Notes under the pieces: model-generated
The model's input: only the letters and a program-made list of their open reading frames with translations
What the model was told of the DNA's origin: nothing
Database searches by the model: none
Translations under genes and position numbers: made by a program
Shown: positions 1 to 10,973 of the stretch, piece after piece
Position numbering within the stretch: position 1 is the stretch's first letter
How the letters are laid out: every line of letters starts with the position of its first letter
Origin: Ectobius pallidus
Taxonomy: Eukaryota; Arthropoda; Insecta; Blattodea; Ectobiidae
Direction: 5' to 3'
Length of the DNA: 64,000 nucleotides
NCBI GenBank assembly: GCA_964059195.1
Contig: CAXKWD010000002.1
Span: 163,128,559 to 163,192,558 of the forward strand

Positions 1-300
1 CAGTCCCCTTATAACACATCTGCAACTTCTCTCACTCGCATGAACCTGTTGACTCAATCTCCTGGTTGACTTACAGGTACGAGGACTTCTTGTCGTTATC
101 TCCTGCACCTGCCTCTGTAATTCAGGTGTATTTTGAACCGATCCTGTATGCCACCATTGTTAATCAATTCCTGTATGGTGCTTTTTGCTGGCACAGAACA
201 TCCTGGAAATTTCTCCTGAAACATTCTTTGTTTTCACAAAAGATCCTGTGCAAATGAACGCTTCAACAATGGCAACACGCTCGAGTATCGAATACGGCAT
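1..300 (-). pseudogene. Transposase N-terminus (DUF4817-like helix-turn-helix), broken
   Basis: Read on the minus strand from an ATG at 300, the sequence gives a short helix-turn-helix start (MPYSILERVAIVEAF), then a block with VPAKSTIQELI, and then, after a frameshift, WWHTGSVQNTPELQRQ followed by SPRTCKST. This order matches the DNA-binding N-terminal region found in many arthropod IS630/Tc1-like transposases. At least two frame changes are needed, so it is a dead copy. The catalytic part would lie beyond position 1. Assignment rests on remembered family motifs, not a search. Confidence 0.5.
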
Positions 301-575
301 TATCGCACACACACTCACTCAACTTCATACGATTCCTTTTTCTCAACTGGTTTCACTGTCTGCCTTACACGTGATGGCTGCATGTCATGTGTGTTGACCC
401 CGGCTTGACATGCCATCTCAAGAGATGGAAAGTAGATAATTTAAGTGTTGCCAGAAACGCAATATACAAATGTAAACAAATAATTGTAAAAAAACGCAAT
501 ATACCATAATATTACGAATGGCCGGTTTTACGTACCGCACGGTGTAACCCACCTTTTACAGTTTTTGAGTTTCTG
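301..575. other. Unassigned, probably the end of the transposon at 1-300
   Basis: No coding pattern is seen. A GC-richer stretch near 519-550 (containing GGTGTAACCCACC) could be the terminal inverted repeat of the element whose transposase remnant lies at 1-300, but the partner end is outside the window. Confidence 0.25.
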
Positions 576-2200
576 AAATTAAAACGTTGGTTGGTTGGTT
601 GGTTGGTTGGTTGCGTGCTTGCTTGCTTGGTTGCTTGGTTACTAATGCCCAGCTTGTTGGAGCTCTTCCATTAGCTGTTTTGCTTCCCAGTAGTGTGTAA
701 TGCTCTGTACTGTAGTAAGTGCTCGCTGTCCATAACAGATTCTTGTTAGTCGCAAAGAACACATTTTGGAGAGGTGTGGATATTGAGTTTGTGAAGGTGT
801 GCTGCCAAACAGTCGTGTCCTGTATACAGTCTGAAGAGTGCCACTGCATTCATTCTGGGGCTGTCTGGTACCAGGTTTGTCTGTGTGACTAGAGGTTTCC
901 ATTTTTTATTTTCACTTTCTCGGTATGTTTCTTTCTTTATGTTCTGTTTGATGGATTTATTAATGAGTATCTTTGCGGAATGGAATGGCATTATGTGCTT
1001 TCTAGACTGTTGGATCTTAGTGCCTTTCTTTGCTTGGAAATCTGCTTGTTCGTTGCCTTGTATGTCGCAGTGTGAGGGTATCCATTGTAGTACTATTTTC
1101 TTCTGCAAGTTCTGTAGGTGTTTGATAGAATCTTGAATTTCAGATACATGTATGCCTTGCAGGGTTGTTGGCTGCTATTGCTTGTATGGCTGATTTTGAG
1201 CCATTGAGGATAACAGCATTCTTGAAGTCAGTATAATTGTAGAAAAGTTGTTTTAAGGCTAAGTTAATGGCTTTCAATTCTCCATCAAAAGTGTAGAGTT
1301 TGTGCTCAGGGTTAAATAGAAGCTAAATAGACTGCTAATATTCCTGCTCCTGCTTTGTTATTATTACTCATTAATGACCCATCAGTATAAATGTGTAACC
1401 ATTCTTTTTCTGGGTATCTAGTATGAATGGTTTATAGTGCAATTTGTTTTTGCCAGTTGCGATCAGTATCTTGTTTACTGATGTTTTCTGTTAAGTCTAT
1501 GTTGTAGTTAATTGTAATTTTGTTGAGAGGATTCGGTGGGACAAGCATTTTTTTCTGGTTTTTCCAGCTGTATGTTGTATACTGTTTGTAGATGTTTAAC
1601 TTTCTGTATGAAGCCTTCTTGTGTCTTGAGATTTCGTGGTGTTTCTGTATAATTTCTCCAATATTCAATGTTTGGTATTCTTTTTTACTTTTTCATACAG
1701 GAGGAGACTCTTCCTTTCTCTGTCAGATTGAAGTGAAGGGTTTTCTGTGAAGGCTTGTAGAACTTTGATAGGGGTGGATGGGACTGCACCTGTTATAATT
1801 CTTAGTGCTTGGTTTTGCACTCTCTCAATTCTATCCAGGTTTGATTTGGTTGCTGTAACAATGGTTTCACATCCATATTGAAGGACAGGCTTGATGTGAG
1901 TCTTGTAAGTAGTATTTAGTACTGATCTAAAGCTTCCCCATTTACATCAAGCAAGTCTTTTTAGGACTGAGAATCTCTTGCTTGCCTTTTCTGTGACTTC
2001 TGTTACATGATGTTTCCATGTTAGTTTTTGGTCAAAGGTTATTCCTAGGTATTTTGAACTTTCAGTTTGAGTTATGTTTTTGTTCTGTAGCTTTATGTTT
2101 ATTACTGGTAGGTGATGACTTAGAAAAAAGATTTGATATTTCGTTTTGTCAGCATTGATCTGCATGTCATTTTCTTGGCACCATTCATCTAATTGGTTTT
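576..2200 (-). mobile_element. Non-LTR retrotransposon, 5'-truncated, RT C-terminus plus RNase H
   Basis: On the minus strand, 2165-1947 encodes the end of a reverse transcriptase (NADKTKY, then SSKYLGITFDQKLTWKHHV). Further 3', 1108-746 encodes the end of an RNase H domain (WIPSHCDIQGNEQAD) and a Cys-containing tail (KCVLCD). Between them several frames are interrupted. The 3' end on the minus strand finishes in a degenerate (AACC)n tail, seen on the + strand as repeated GGTT at about 585-645. An RNase H domain and simple-repeat tail fit I/R1/jockey-group LINEs. It is truncated near 2200 and cannot be active. Confidence 0.75.
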
Positions 2201-2709
2201 AGAATGGAAATTTAAAGAAAAATAAATTTAATGTGATTCTAAACTACAAATTTTAAAGGGAATAATGTACTTCATTGCATAAACAAATTACAACATTGTA
2301 CAATGGAATCAGTGTAAATCACTTCTAACTTTAAACCTGCGTTGTATGAAAATTTCTTTTGTACAGGCGGCAAAGCGTAAATTTTAACTACTGAACTGAT
2401 TTCTCATGAAAGACTGAAAACACTTTTACACCCTCTAACCCTCAGTTCACCACACGGTAAGTATATCAGGACAAGGCTGTTTAGAGGTCATTGCCTTCAT
2501 TTAAACCACCCGACGGAGTCAACTCCTTTCATATAAAAGAACTCAACATTCCTTTCTTTTTGCATTGTATACCTACATTTTACGATTGTGACAATGCACT
2601 AATGTACAGTCTGTGCCAATTTTTGTAACTATCTTATCATTTATAACACCTTGTTTATAACTATGGTATTGGAGCAATATTTTCCATATTTATAATTTTT
2701 TGTGTACTT
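2201..2709. other. Unassigned intergenic or intronic sequence
   Basis: AT-rich sequence without a credible ORF, terminal repeat or RNA gene that I can recognise. Confidence 0.4.
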
Positions 2710-2777
2710 CGGACCATTAGACGCACCCAACTTTCAAGGCTGTGTTTTCAAGGTAAAAAAGTGCGTCTTATGGTCCG
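2710..2777. mobile_element. Very short MITE or MITE remnant
   Basis: The two ends are near-perfect inverted copies: CGGACCATTAGACGCAC at 2710 and GTGCGTCTTATGGTCCG at 2761. The right side runs on into AATACGGTA, a terminal motif shared with the MITEs at 3821 and 4551. There is no coding content. Confidence 0.5.
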
Positions 2778-3039
2778 TAAAATACGGTAGTAAGTTTATC
2801 ACAGAACCATAAATTAATAGAAAGAAATATATAGGAATCACGAAAGTAGTTGTGACCAGAAATAAAATGTAGCCTTTGAAGCAAAATTCTTTATATTTCT
2901 AATATCCTTAATATCTTGTGGTAATTCGTTATAATTTTGGCTAAGGGAATAATGAATTCCTTTAGTACCATATTTGACTGAAGAATTTTGAGGCGAGTGT
3001 ATGAAATTATAATTTCTAGTAAAATAGTCGTGAATACCA

Positions 3040-3704
3040 TCTATAATAATAAAAGGAAGTGTTTGTCTTTCTATCTGTCTGTCTGTCTGTGCGCGATGTC
3101 CAGCAAAATCTACTGAACGCAGAGATCTGATATTTTAACCATAGCTGAACTGAAGGGTGGCTGAATACACCTCAAAGCTGGATTTTTAATTTTCACTTTC
3201 GTTCCCGAGTTAAAAGTAAAAAACTGGAAGAAAACGTGAATTTTTTGTGCTATCAAAGTACCAGTTTTCAGTAATACATTCCATTTGTCAAATCAGTTGC
3301 AGGTGGGTTTGCCGTTTTTTGTCATAATTTGGAAATAAAAGAATTCTTCATTTTGTAAGCCCGCCCTGGTCAATTCATTTGTTTATAATGCCAAGGCCCG
3401 CAAACATCTGAAATTTTCAACATAGTCTGAAGAGGGATAATGAATATAGGCCTAAATGGACAAACATTGATCAATTTGGATGGAACTCACTATACAGGGA
3501 TTTACTGGGCCAGAGAACTGGAATCTGAGGTCGGTCTAATCGTGGAATGCACTCCAATGCTGGATTTTTAGCTGTTTCATTAAATCGTTTAGTTTATAAA
3601 TGTTTCGCATGTGAGTGTTAATAAATATAATGTTTTAATTATTTTCCTCTTAATTTGTAATTTTAGAATTAATCATCATGGGGGAAGCCACAGGCATCTG
3701 CTAG
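3040..3704 (+). mobile_element. Non-autonomous Helitron-like element
   Basis: The segment begins TC (TCTATAATAATAAAAGG) and ends CTAG (GGCATCTGCTAG). It sits exactly between an A (3039) and a T (3705). TC at the 5' end, CTRR at the 3' end and A|T insertion are the Helitron hallmarks. The 5' stretch rich in CTGTCTGT and the GGGGGAAGCC motif just before the end resemble insect Helitron termini. It has no TIRs and no target duplication. A strong 3' hairpin was not obvious, which lowers confidence. There is no Rep/helicase coding sequence. Confidence 0.55.
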
Positions 3705-3820
3705 TGATTAAATATAAAATAAATATTATGATGTGTGATATTTTTTATAATGTTCTGCACAACATCACATGACTGGGATTTAATAAGTTCTCTAATTGGA
3801 AGCATACCTGAATGTCGATA

Positions 3821-4398
3821 TACCATATTTACTCGAATATAATGCGTCCTCGAATTTAATGCACACCCCGATTTTGAAACTTGAAATCATAAAAAGAAAA
3901 TAGTTTGTTGACAGATGTAATGCGCATCAATGGTATATTTGGAAGTTTGTCATAGTACTAAGGGAATAATGAACCACCATGTAAACATTTGAAATTACCA
4001 TTAAATTTAACTGCCAGTTTTAGGCCTACAAATATATTCACTGACACATTATTCACCGACGTGTTCGTCACCGGAATCCTCAATTTTATTTAGATTTTAC
4101 ACATGGGGTGCTTATACTAAGAGCTAAGAGCAGTATAATAAGATATTCTTCTCTTCTTACCCTCCATTTCATGACTACTAACTAGTATTTTTATACGGTA
4201 GTAATTGGCCAACGAAAAAATTTATGAAGTTGAGAATTACAGCAATGCATTGTTACACAGATAAAAGTTACTGGTACTGCCAACCTACGAAATGGATTTG
4301 TACTCGAATCTAATGCGCCCTCGAATTTAACGTGCACCTCAGTTTTGAAAGCTACAAATGGACAAAAAAGGTACGCTTATATTCGAGTAAATACGGTA
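3821..4398. mobile_element. MITE with TACCNTATTTACTCGAATATAA ends
   Basis: The left end TACCATATTTACTCGAATAT matches the reverse complement of the right end (ATTCGAGTAAATACGGTA). Next to each end there is a second inverted block: TGCG.CCTCGAATTTAATG.GCACC at 3845 and a near copy at 4312-4337 in direct orientation. Flanking TA fits a Tc1/mariner-type target. There is no transposase. Confidence 0.7.
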
Positions 4399-4550
4399 AT
4401 ACTAATTGTGGTGTAATTGGATGGAAGTTATATAAGGATCTTAATGCTCTATTTTGTAAAGTTTGTATATATATATTTTATATCATAACCATAAGTATAT
4501 CCCCATGTCAGTAACTTATAAGTTAGATGGGAGTGAATTAAAGCATAATA

Positions 4551-5228
4551 TACCGAATATACTCAAATACTACCCGCATATTTTTAAAAAAAATCACGAG
4601 TGAAAAACTGGGGTGCGGGTATTATTTAAATACTGATCTCCTCTCATCTGAATTTCGACAATTTGTACCATATCAGCTCAATATAGCACGATGCTTTGCA
4701 GTAGTATTACAGTATAGTATAACAGTAGCGAAGCTGTAATTGAAGGAAAATGAGACAAAGAAAGTGCTTTCTGATGCATATGGTCAGCCATGACTGGCCG
4801 TGAAACAAAGCTTTACGTGTAGAAACACCAAGCTTGTTACATTACAGTACAAGCAGAAGCACTAATTCGGGAAAAGTTCGGTGAATTTCCACACGACTTG
4901 GACCTTGAGTCGGACCAGTCTGATGTACGTCATTGTGTGATTCCCGCCGATCAGCTGGAGAGTATTGTTGTTGTTGAAAGAGACGCAGCGCGTATAAGAT
5001 GGCCACATTTCCAGCTGGCTGTTACCATGTTATTTTTAAAATTACATTTTAATTATTACATGTAATTCTTTTATGATATGTAATGTTAATTATAACTGTT
5101 TAATCAAGAATAAACCTGGCAGAATAATTTTTTATAGAGGCCTATAGATTTTTTTTTTCAAATTTCCTTTCGAAAAATTCGGGTGCGGGTATTATTCGGA
5201 GCCGGGTAGTATTCGGGTATATACGGTA
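4551..5228. mobile_element. Second MITE-like element, TACCG..TATAC ends
   Basis: Left TACCGAATATACTCAAATAC and right GTATTCGGGTATATACGGTA are inverted copies. A second inner inverted pair, GGGTGCGGGTATTATT, occurs at about 4611 and 5182. A short frame near 4868 (LIREKFGEFPHDLDLESDQSD) may be the remnant of a mobilising protein, but I cannot name it. Confidence 0.65.
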
Positions 5229-5773
5229 TGTTTTTAAGACGGTGTTCTAGCAAAAGTTATTTCAATCTATGTAACACATCTATAAGAGGAGTAATTTTTT
5301 TAACAACATACTGTACATGATCTGACCAATTAAGATGTTGATTCAAAATAAGCCCAACAAATTTAGTTGAATTAACCTGTTTAATATATTTATTATAAAA
5401 ACTTAAAAAATTACCCATTACTGAAGACAGAATAAAAACACACTGCAGTGAATCAAAATTGTATTTTTAATCTATGCATATTTAAATTGTTTAAGTTTCT
5501 AAATATTTGTGTTGTGTAAAATAATGTGTTTTTATTCTGATTACTAGTAGCAATACAGATATGTGAGGTATTAATCATTGCATATTGATACCTTGACGTA
5601 TCTAATCACAAGCTAGTATTTTATCACATATAATTGCATCCTTGCAATTTTTATGCTTGCTTCTCATAAAGTAATATAATGAAAATAGTAGAATGCATTC
5701 AATTTGAGAAATTTAAAATTGCTCTACTGATAAGGATTACAAATTTTATTGAATTTTTCCCCCACTTTTCCAG
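5229..5773. other. Intron of the host gene, unassigned
   Basis: AT-rich non-coding sequence. It ends in a polypyrimidine tract and AG at 5772-5773, which is the acceptor for the next exon. Confidence 0.5.
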
Positions 5774-5949
5774 TGCCAAAACGAATGCCAGCTTGGTTAT
5801 TCCGGAGAAAAGTTCCTCATTCTCCATACATCCTGAACGTCTGTGCTCAGATGTTTGTAGCTATTGTTTTGGGAAGTTTGGCTCTTTGGATACACCATGT
5901 CATGTAGCACAATTAAAGAGCCTTGAACGTCAGCGGAAAATACTTGATG
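5774..5949 (+). CDS. Host gene exon A: Cys-rich N-terminal segment
   Basis: The exon is preceded by CCCCCACTTTTCCAG and followed by the donor G|GTAAGC. It enters in phase 2 and leaves in phase 1. It encodes about 58 residues: a Lys/Ser-rich start (AKTNASLVIPEKSS), then LCSDVCSYCFGKFGSLDTPC and a basic helix-like end (QLKSLERQRKILD). Cys spacing (C-x3-C-x2-C, then a further Cys-His) suggests metal binding. The codon split at the 3' edge (G|CT, Ala) joins exactly to the exon at 26962. Earlier exons must exist, since this one starts mid-codon, but none was found in the window. Family unrecognised. Confidence 0.75.
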
Positions 5950-6379
5950 GTAAGCAGTAATATTTTTGTAATTTTTAAACTTATTGTACAAATATTGCAA
6001 AAAACATTAGCAGACTTCGAGGAAATATTACAGTGATGTGCTTAAGTTACCCCTGGCATATGATCCTTGTCTGATAATTCTTGAACTGAGAGTTCTTCAA
6101 CTTCTGTATTACAAATTGGTTCTCCTTGAAGCATGTGCTGTATCGTTAAAGGCACGGCTCACAAAGTATTTATCAAAATGTATGAGACTGAAAGACCACC
6201 TGCGGAGTCTCATGGTTGGTGTTGCTGCCTACTGATCCACAGGCCTAGATTCTCTCTCGTCTCTTCTGAGAAGAGGTAGGGATGTCTGGAACAGGGTGTC
6301 ATGTCAGCGTCATGATATAAACTGAATAGCTACTTGATTAAGAAACACTGTCCAGTGGTTTTGGCCTCCAACAGTGTGT
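5950..6379. other. Intron with degraded LINE sequence
   Basis: No intact gene. Sequence from about 6240 on has broken frames (for example GLDSLSSLLRRGRDVWNRVSC) that may belong to the LINE starting clearly at 6380. Confidence 0.35.
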
Positions 6380-6715
6380 TATTGTGGGAAACCAGTCTTC
6401 TTCATGGAGGCCTGTAGAGCATGGAATGCCACAAGGATCAGTGCTGGGACCACTACTGTTTACTATATACATAAACGATATTAGTAACACCATTAGTAAT
6501 GACAGTAACTACCATATTTACAATTTAACAGCTGTATAAACATACACGACCGGACAGTATTAACATTGATATAAATGAACTTAATGACTATCTTGAAGCA
6601 ATAACTAAATGGGCAAGACAATCTAAAGTTACAATTAATGGACACAGGCAATCATAATGGGGCATCATAATTTGTTGAAAAATGTTGATGAGGTAAATTT
6701 AACATCCATCAAATT
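6380..6715 (+). mobile_element. Jockey/CR1-like LINE, reverse transcriptase part 1
   Basis: Translation gives VGNQSSSWRPVEHGMPQGSV, then LGPLLFTIYINDISNTIS, the hallmark GxPQGSxLGPLLFxxYINDI of jockey/CR1-group reverse transcriptases. After frameshifts it gives NIDINELNDYLEAITKWA. The catalytic YADD block is lost in degenerate sequence near 6500-6530. The frame runs to DEVNLTSIKL at 6715, where the element is interrupted by the SINE complex. It resumes at 9064. Confidence 0.8.
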
Positions 6716-7248
6716 ATAGATATATAAGCTTTCATGAACCACAGATTATTGTCTCTGTTGGACATTACATGAGAACATTACAGGAGAAAAATTCCTCCGA
6801 CACTGGGACTTGTCCCTCCAACTTGTTGTAATGTCCAACAGAGACAATTGGTGGTATAAATAAAACCAAGCAGTGGCTCAAAACTCACTAATTCCTAGCA
6901 GCTGCTTGGTTTGGTATAAATAAAAGGCGGCTTCCTCAGCCACCTGCCTAGCCGTTGCTCAACGACCTTGACAGCTCAGCCGCTGCTTAGGATTTGGTAT
7001 AAATAAAACTAAGCCGCGGCTCTCTGTTGGTAGCAGCGGCTTGCTTTTTTCTGAGGTACCTCATTTGCGAACTCAGCTTGCTCAAGTGAAGTTTTTAATC
7101 GTATTGGCGGGGTTCATGGGGGTGATTTTTTAACCATTATGAGTAATTTATAAGGAATGTATGGATTATGATGTGCACAGATGTAAAGAACCGGTTGTAC
7201 AATAAAATTGTAAAACATTTGTAACTTAACTTTGTTATTTTTCTTTTT

Positions 7249-7272
7249 AATAATAATAATAATAATAATAAT
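7249..7272. repeat. (AAT)n microsatellite
   Basis: Eight uninterrupted AAT units. Confidence 0.9.
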
Positions 7273-8125
7273 CACAAAATTAATACATAATTATAGGTCT
7301 AACACATTCCCATATTTTACTGGTATCAATATGAACTAAAATATTTCAAACGTGATTAATCCTTTTTTTGAACGACGTAACTAATTAGCGGTACTTACGA
7401 ATATTGTTGCCGTGGATCGTAACTTGACGTTCCCGCACGCAATCTTGTTGCTATGAAAACAAAAGAAATCTCCGTGCGGTAAAAAATTACAAAAAGCACA
7501 AGTGCTGTAAGTAAAATCATCATAATACAAGCCTTTATGGAAGACCGGAACCAAGGCGACTTTAACAGGACAAATATTCGGTCCCCATAACAACCAACAT
7601 ATGCGAATCACTTTCTAAAATATAACATCCATCTTCAATAGTGTATATACATAATATTTTCAGCTAATATCTCAATTAATATAAATGTTCATCGTGCAAA
7701 AAACAGTATGCAAGCGCCTCGTTTTTTCAAACTCTTTCCTCGATCCCTAGGCACCGCTTACGGCAATTGTATCGCAATATACTAAAACTCTATTTCAAAT
7801 TGTAATACTGTAAACTAAATAGGTTAACTTCAAATCTATTATATAGCAAGCAGATTCAAAACGAACGTATTTTATAAATTAATTAACTATGGAAACTAAT
7901 GAAATATTAATAAAAGAACTACATATATTAATGTGGGACACTGTTAAGTATGAAATGTGTTTATTAGTATAAAATGTTAACTTTTGTTTATTAGAATAAG
8001 TATGATTGTATGTGTCTACTGTTCTAGTTAAATGCTTAATATATTAATTTACAGGCATAAACATAGTTTTTAGTTCCCTAAAATCAAGGTTTAGTACTAA
8101 TAAAACATGAATACTAGAGAATATT

Positions 8126-8190
8126 GTAGGAGAAAAATTCCTCTGACACTGGGACTTGAACCCAGGACCTTTGGTTCTCCCAAAATAGTT
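8126..8190 (-). mobile_element. tRNA-derived SINE fragment
   Basis: On the minus strand it reads an AACCAAAGGTCCTGGGTTCA box B region and then the GTCGGA.GAATTTTTCTCCT tail of the SINE at 8968. It lies inside the DNA transposon at 6849-8771. Confidence 0.7.
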
Positions 8191-8967
8191 TTTCTTTCTT
8201 TAAATTCAGTACTTATATTTCTAATTTTTCCTTTTCTTCTCGGGTTCTCTCCCAATTTTTTAAGACTATCGGCTTATTAGCAGTGAGTCTCAGGTCGAAT
8301 TTTACTTTATCCTCTTCTTCAAATTACTAATACTTCTTAAAATCTGGTTTTCAGTTAACACTACGTTACATTCTCGTTCTGGCTGACTTTTGAAAACAGT
8401 TACTGCTAGAGATTTTTTCTTTTTGCACTCTGGCAGTTGAGCTTTATTCAGTACTCGTTTGTGCATTTTCAGAATTTGCACGATCTGCTTTTGAAATACA
8501 CTATTTTCTTCAACCATTCTGATACATTATACTAAACTTTAAATTTTAAATCGCTGCACAGACAGTCAAATGGCATGTTTGTTTACTCAGCTGCTGTGTC
8601 GTGCAATATGGGATACAGGTGTCCAAGCACTTGCTACCAGTAGCCTGAGCCGTGGCTTGGCAGGGAGGGGAAGTTTTTATTTATACGAAACAGACAGCGG
8701 GTGCTAGATTCTCAACCTTCTCATAAGCAACGGCTTGGTAGCAGTGGCTTCGTTTTATTTATACGACTCATTAATCTGTGGCTCATGAAAGCTTATATAT
8801 CTATCTTCAATGTTAACTGTACAATAACAGTGGGAGCCCGGTCACAAAAATCACTGATTAGTGTGCCTCACAAGTACTGCATATGACATGACTTGTCTGT
8901 CTGTGAGGTGGACCATTGGGGCAGTTGGTCATAGGAGAGAGGTTCCATCTGGCGCTGTGAATTGAAC

Positions 8968-9063
8968 TCCGGCTTAGCTCAGTTGGTAGAGCATTGGTGC
9001 GAATAGCCAAAGGTCCTGGGTTCAAGTCCCAGTGTCGGAGGAATTTTTCTCCTGTAATGTTCT
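8968..9063 (+). mobile_element. tRNA-derived SINE, tRNA-like head and short tail
   Basis: 8968-9040 folds as a tRNA: 6 of 7 acceptor pairs, a perfect GCTC/GAGC D stem, a five-pair anticodon stem and a perfect CTGGG/CCCAG T stem. Box A (TAGCTCAGTTGG) and box B (GGTTCAAGTCC) are intact. It is not a working tRNA gene, because the anticodon loop (GCGAATA) lacks U33 and the sequence repeats elsewhere with the tail GGAATTTTTCTCCTGTAATG. The tail is shared by copies at about 6765 and 8126. Confidence 0.8.
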
Positions 9064-9365
9064 CATCCATCAAATTGAAAGGAAGCATATGTAAAAAAAA
9101 TCTTGACATTCATTTTGACAGTACCTTAAATTGGAACGTCCATATAAAAGAAATTTGCAAAAAAGTATACTCCATATTTCATGCTCTCCAACTATTAAAA
9201 GATTTTCTCCCCCCTCCATTAAAGAAAACACTCGTGTCAGTATTCATAATGCCTCATTTTGACTACTGTGATACTTTAAGTGATTTGAGCTCAAAACTAG
9301 GACAGAGACTGCAATGCTTTCATAATACATTTGCTACATTTGTTGTATTCGTAAATCAGATTGTA
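9064..9365 (+). mobile_element. Jockey/CR1-like LINE, reverse transcriptase part 2
   Basis: This is the continuation of the LINE at 6380. It encodes LDIHFDSTLNWNVHIKEICK and then ALQLLKDFLPPPLKK, MPHFDYCDTLSDLSSKLGQR and a short end. These are the thumb/C-terminal motifs of jockey/CR1-type elements. The frame is cut at 9365 by a mariner insertion. Sequence after 10276 may continue the LINE but is too degraded to confirm. Confidence 0.75.
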
Positions 9366-10275
9366 TGAGGGTTGATCCAGAAATAAGGTTCCCATCAATT
9401 TTACAAATAGACAACATTTTTTATTCTCATAGTAATGTACATCGTTGGAAAGAAGACACTTTGCTCTATTTTTCGACATAATCGCCATCTTTTTTTAGGC
9501 ATTTTTGTAGACAGTGCTCCAATTTTTGTATCCCTATGTCGTAGAACTTCGCCGCCAACCCGTTGAGGAAGCGTTTCACCCCGTCTTTGACTTCTTCGTC
9601 GCTTCGGAAGCGTTGGCCACCCAAGTGTTCCTTTAACTTCTGGATCAAGTGATAATCGCTAGGCGCGAGGTCCGGACTGTATGGTGGGTGACAGTCCACC
9701 CAAAGTTTGTCAAAAGGTCCTGGGTTTGACGGGAGACGTGAGGTCGGGCGTTGTCGTGAAGCAGCGTTACACCGGCTGTCAGTCGTCCTCGCCGGCGGTT
9801 CTGGATAGCCTGCCTGAGTTTCCTTAGTATTGCACAATAACTGTCTGAGTTGAATGTTGTCCCTGGTTCCATGAAATCGATCAGCAGTATCCCCTTACGA
9901 TCCCAAAACACACTGGTCATGACTTTGCCAGCAGAAGGAGTTTGTTTGAACTTCTTTGCGACTGGTGACCCTGAGTGACGCCATTGTTTGGACTTTTCTT
10001 TCATTTCGGGAGTGAAATGAAACACCCACGTTTCGTCTCCCGTAACAATGGAGTCCAACAATCCTTACGGAACGAATCTCGCACTTGGCGAGAGCAACAA
10101 TGAGCACCTCCATTTCGGACGGCTGCTGAGCCAAGGCTGAGCAGCGCAGCAAAGCGCGGCCAGGCGGAATCGAGAGTGGAGGAACAGCCGCACACAGCGG
10201 TGTTGCTGGATTTCGCCTAGCACCTTCCCGTGCGGTTGGAGCTCTTTGGGAACCTTACTTCTGGATCAACCCTCG
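9366..10275 (-). mobile_element. mariner element A, internally deleted
   Basis: TA lies on both sides (9364-9365, 10276-10277). The TIRs are TGAGGGTTGATCCAGAAATA at the left and the inverted CTTCTGGATCAACCCTCG at the right. At 910 bp it is shorter than the roughly 1.3 kb of a full mariner. The transposase is on the minus strand. Confidence 0.9.
9466..10195 (-). pseudogene. mariner transposase (DD34D type), frameshifted
   Basis: The minus-strand frame from about 10061 encodes TGDETWVFHFTPEMKEKSKQ (first Asp), then WDRKGILLIDF and LLHDNARPHVSR (second Asp). The frame breaks near 9700. The next frame gives PPYSPDLAPSDYHLIQKLKE (third Asp) and runs to a stop at 9466. The N-terminal DNA-binding half is mostly deleted: only 10195-10061 remains upstream and it is out of frame. 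All three catalytic aspartates are visible, but the gene cannot make a working protein. Confidence 0.85.
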
Positions 10276-10479
10276 TATTACGGCAGCATTTGAAACATTG
10301 TCATGGCTTCAATTGGACATCTCAGCCATTTCATAAATATGGGAATTCTTTCCTCAAAGAGAGATGTTATAAAATTATTGTAATTGGTTGGTCAAATATA
10401 AGTTTAAAACCTCAAATTCACTGAATATTAAGGACTTAGGTGTATTTGAAGTTGTTTCATGTGTAAGATCTGTCAATTT
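10276..10479. other. Short gap between mariner A and the large inverted-arm element
   Basis: Broken sequence, possibly the tail of the jockey/CR1-like LINE. No readable motif. Confidence 0.3.
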
Positions 10480-10973
10480 ACTTACTTATTGGGTCAGTCC
10501 AAGTCAAATCATCCAGGGGTGTGCACCCCACCCCCTCAGATTTTCATGAACATTTTTTTACAGCATCTATGGACAAATATAACAACCCGTATTTTTCATT
10601 TTGTGCAAATTCACTTTAGTTTTTTTTTTAGAATTTTTTTAAAAATTGCGTGTTTTTAGACAATTTGTTGCTAGGAGTGCAGGTTGAAAGTGGCACGTTT
10701 TGGTAAAAAATTATTTGTAAAGTTGTTACTTAATATTAAGTCATGAAACCCAACTGTTCTTACTTAAAATTTCACCAGGATTCCAAATATCTTATTGAAA
10801 ATAACATTTGACTAACATAAAACTCTGTTTTTACTCTTCAAAGTTTGTGCTTCTGAACTTTTTCCTTCCGTGCAGTCATATAAGTAAAAGTTCATAACCT
10901 TTTTCTGACTGGTGGTATCAGGCTGAAAAAGGTCTCATTTGAAAGAGGATGAAATGTACTACAATAGTATTAA

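Larger units (their letters stand above)
6849..8771. mobile_element. DNA transposon remnant with subterminal TATAAATAAAAC repeats
   Basis: Left TGGTGGTATAAATAAAACCA and right GTTTTATTTATACGACTCAT are inverted. Inside the left end, GGTATAAATAAAA plus a GC-rich AAGCCGCTGC-like block occurs three times (about 6854, 6913 and 6997). The right end has the inverted form at about 8667 and 8747. Removing it rejoins a SINE tail (GACAAT with TAATCTGTGG). Minus-strand frames at 7381-7611 and 8302-8517 may be transposase scraps, but I do not recognise them. Superfamily unknown. Confidence 0.55.
6716..9063. mobile_element. SINE complex inserted in the LINE, 13-bp target duplication
   Basis: CATCCATCAAATT occurs at 6703-6715 and again at 9064-9076. 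If the segment between is removed, the LINE frame reads straight through (TSIKL then KGSICKKNLD). The left end carries a tRNA-derived SINE on the minus strand (TTCCTCCGACACTGGGACTT), and the right end carries the same family on the plus strand. A split SINE tail lies at 6815-6848 and 8772-8807. A 12-14-bp duplication fits LINE-driven insertion of SINEs. Confidence 0.7.

Noticed and set aside
8968..9040. A functional tRNA gene
   Set aside because: It folds well but lacks U33, has acceptor mismatches and shares its tail with other copies in the window. It is the head of a SINE.
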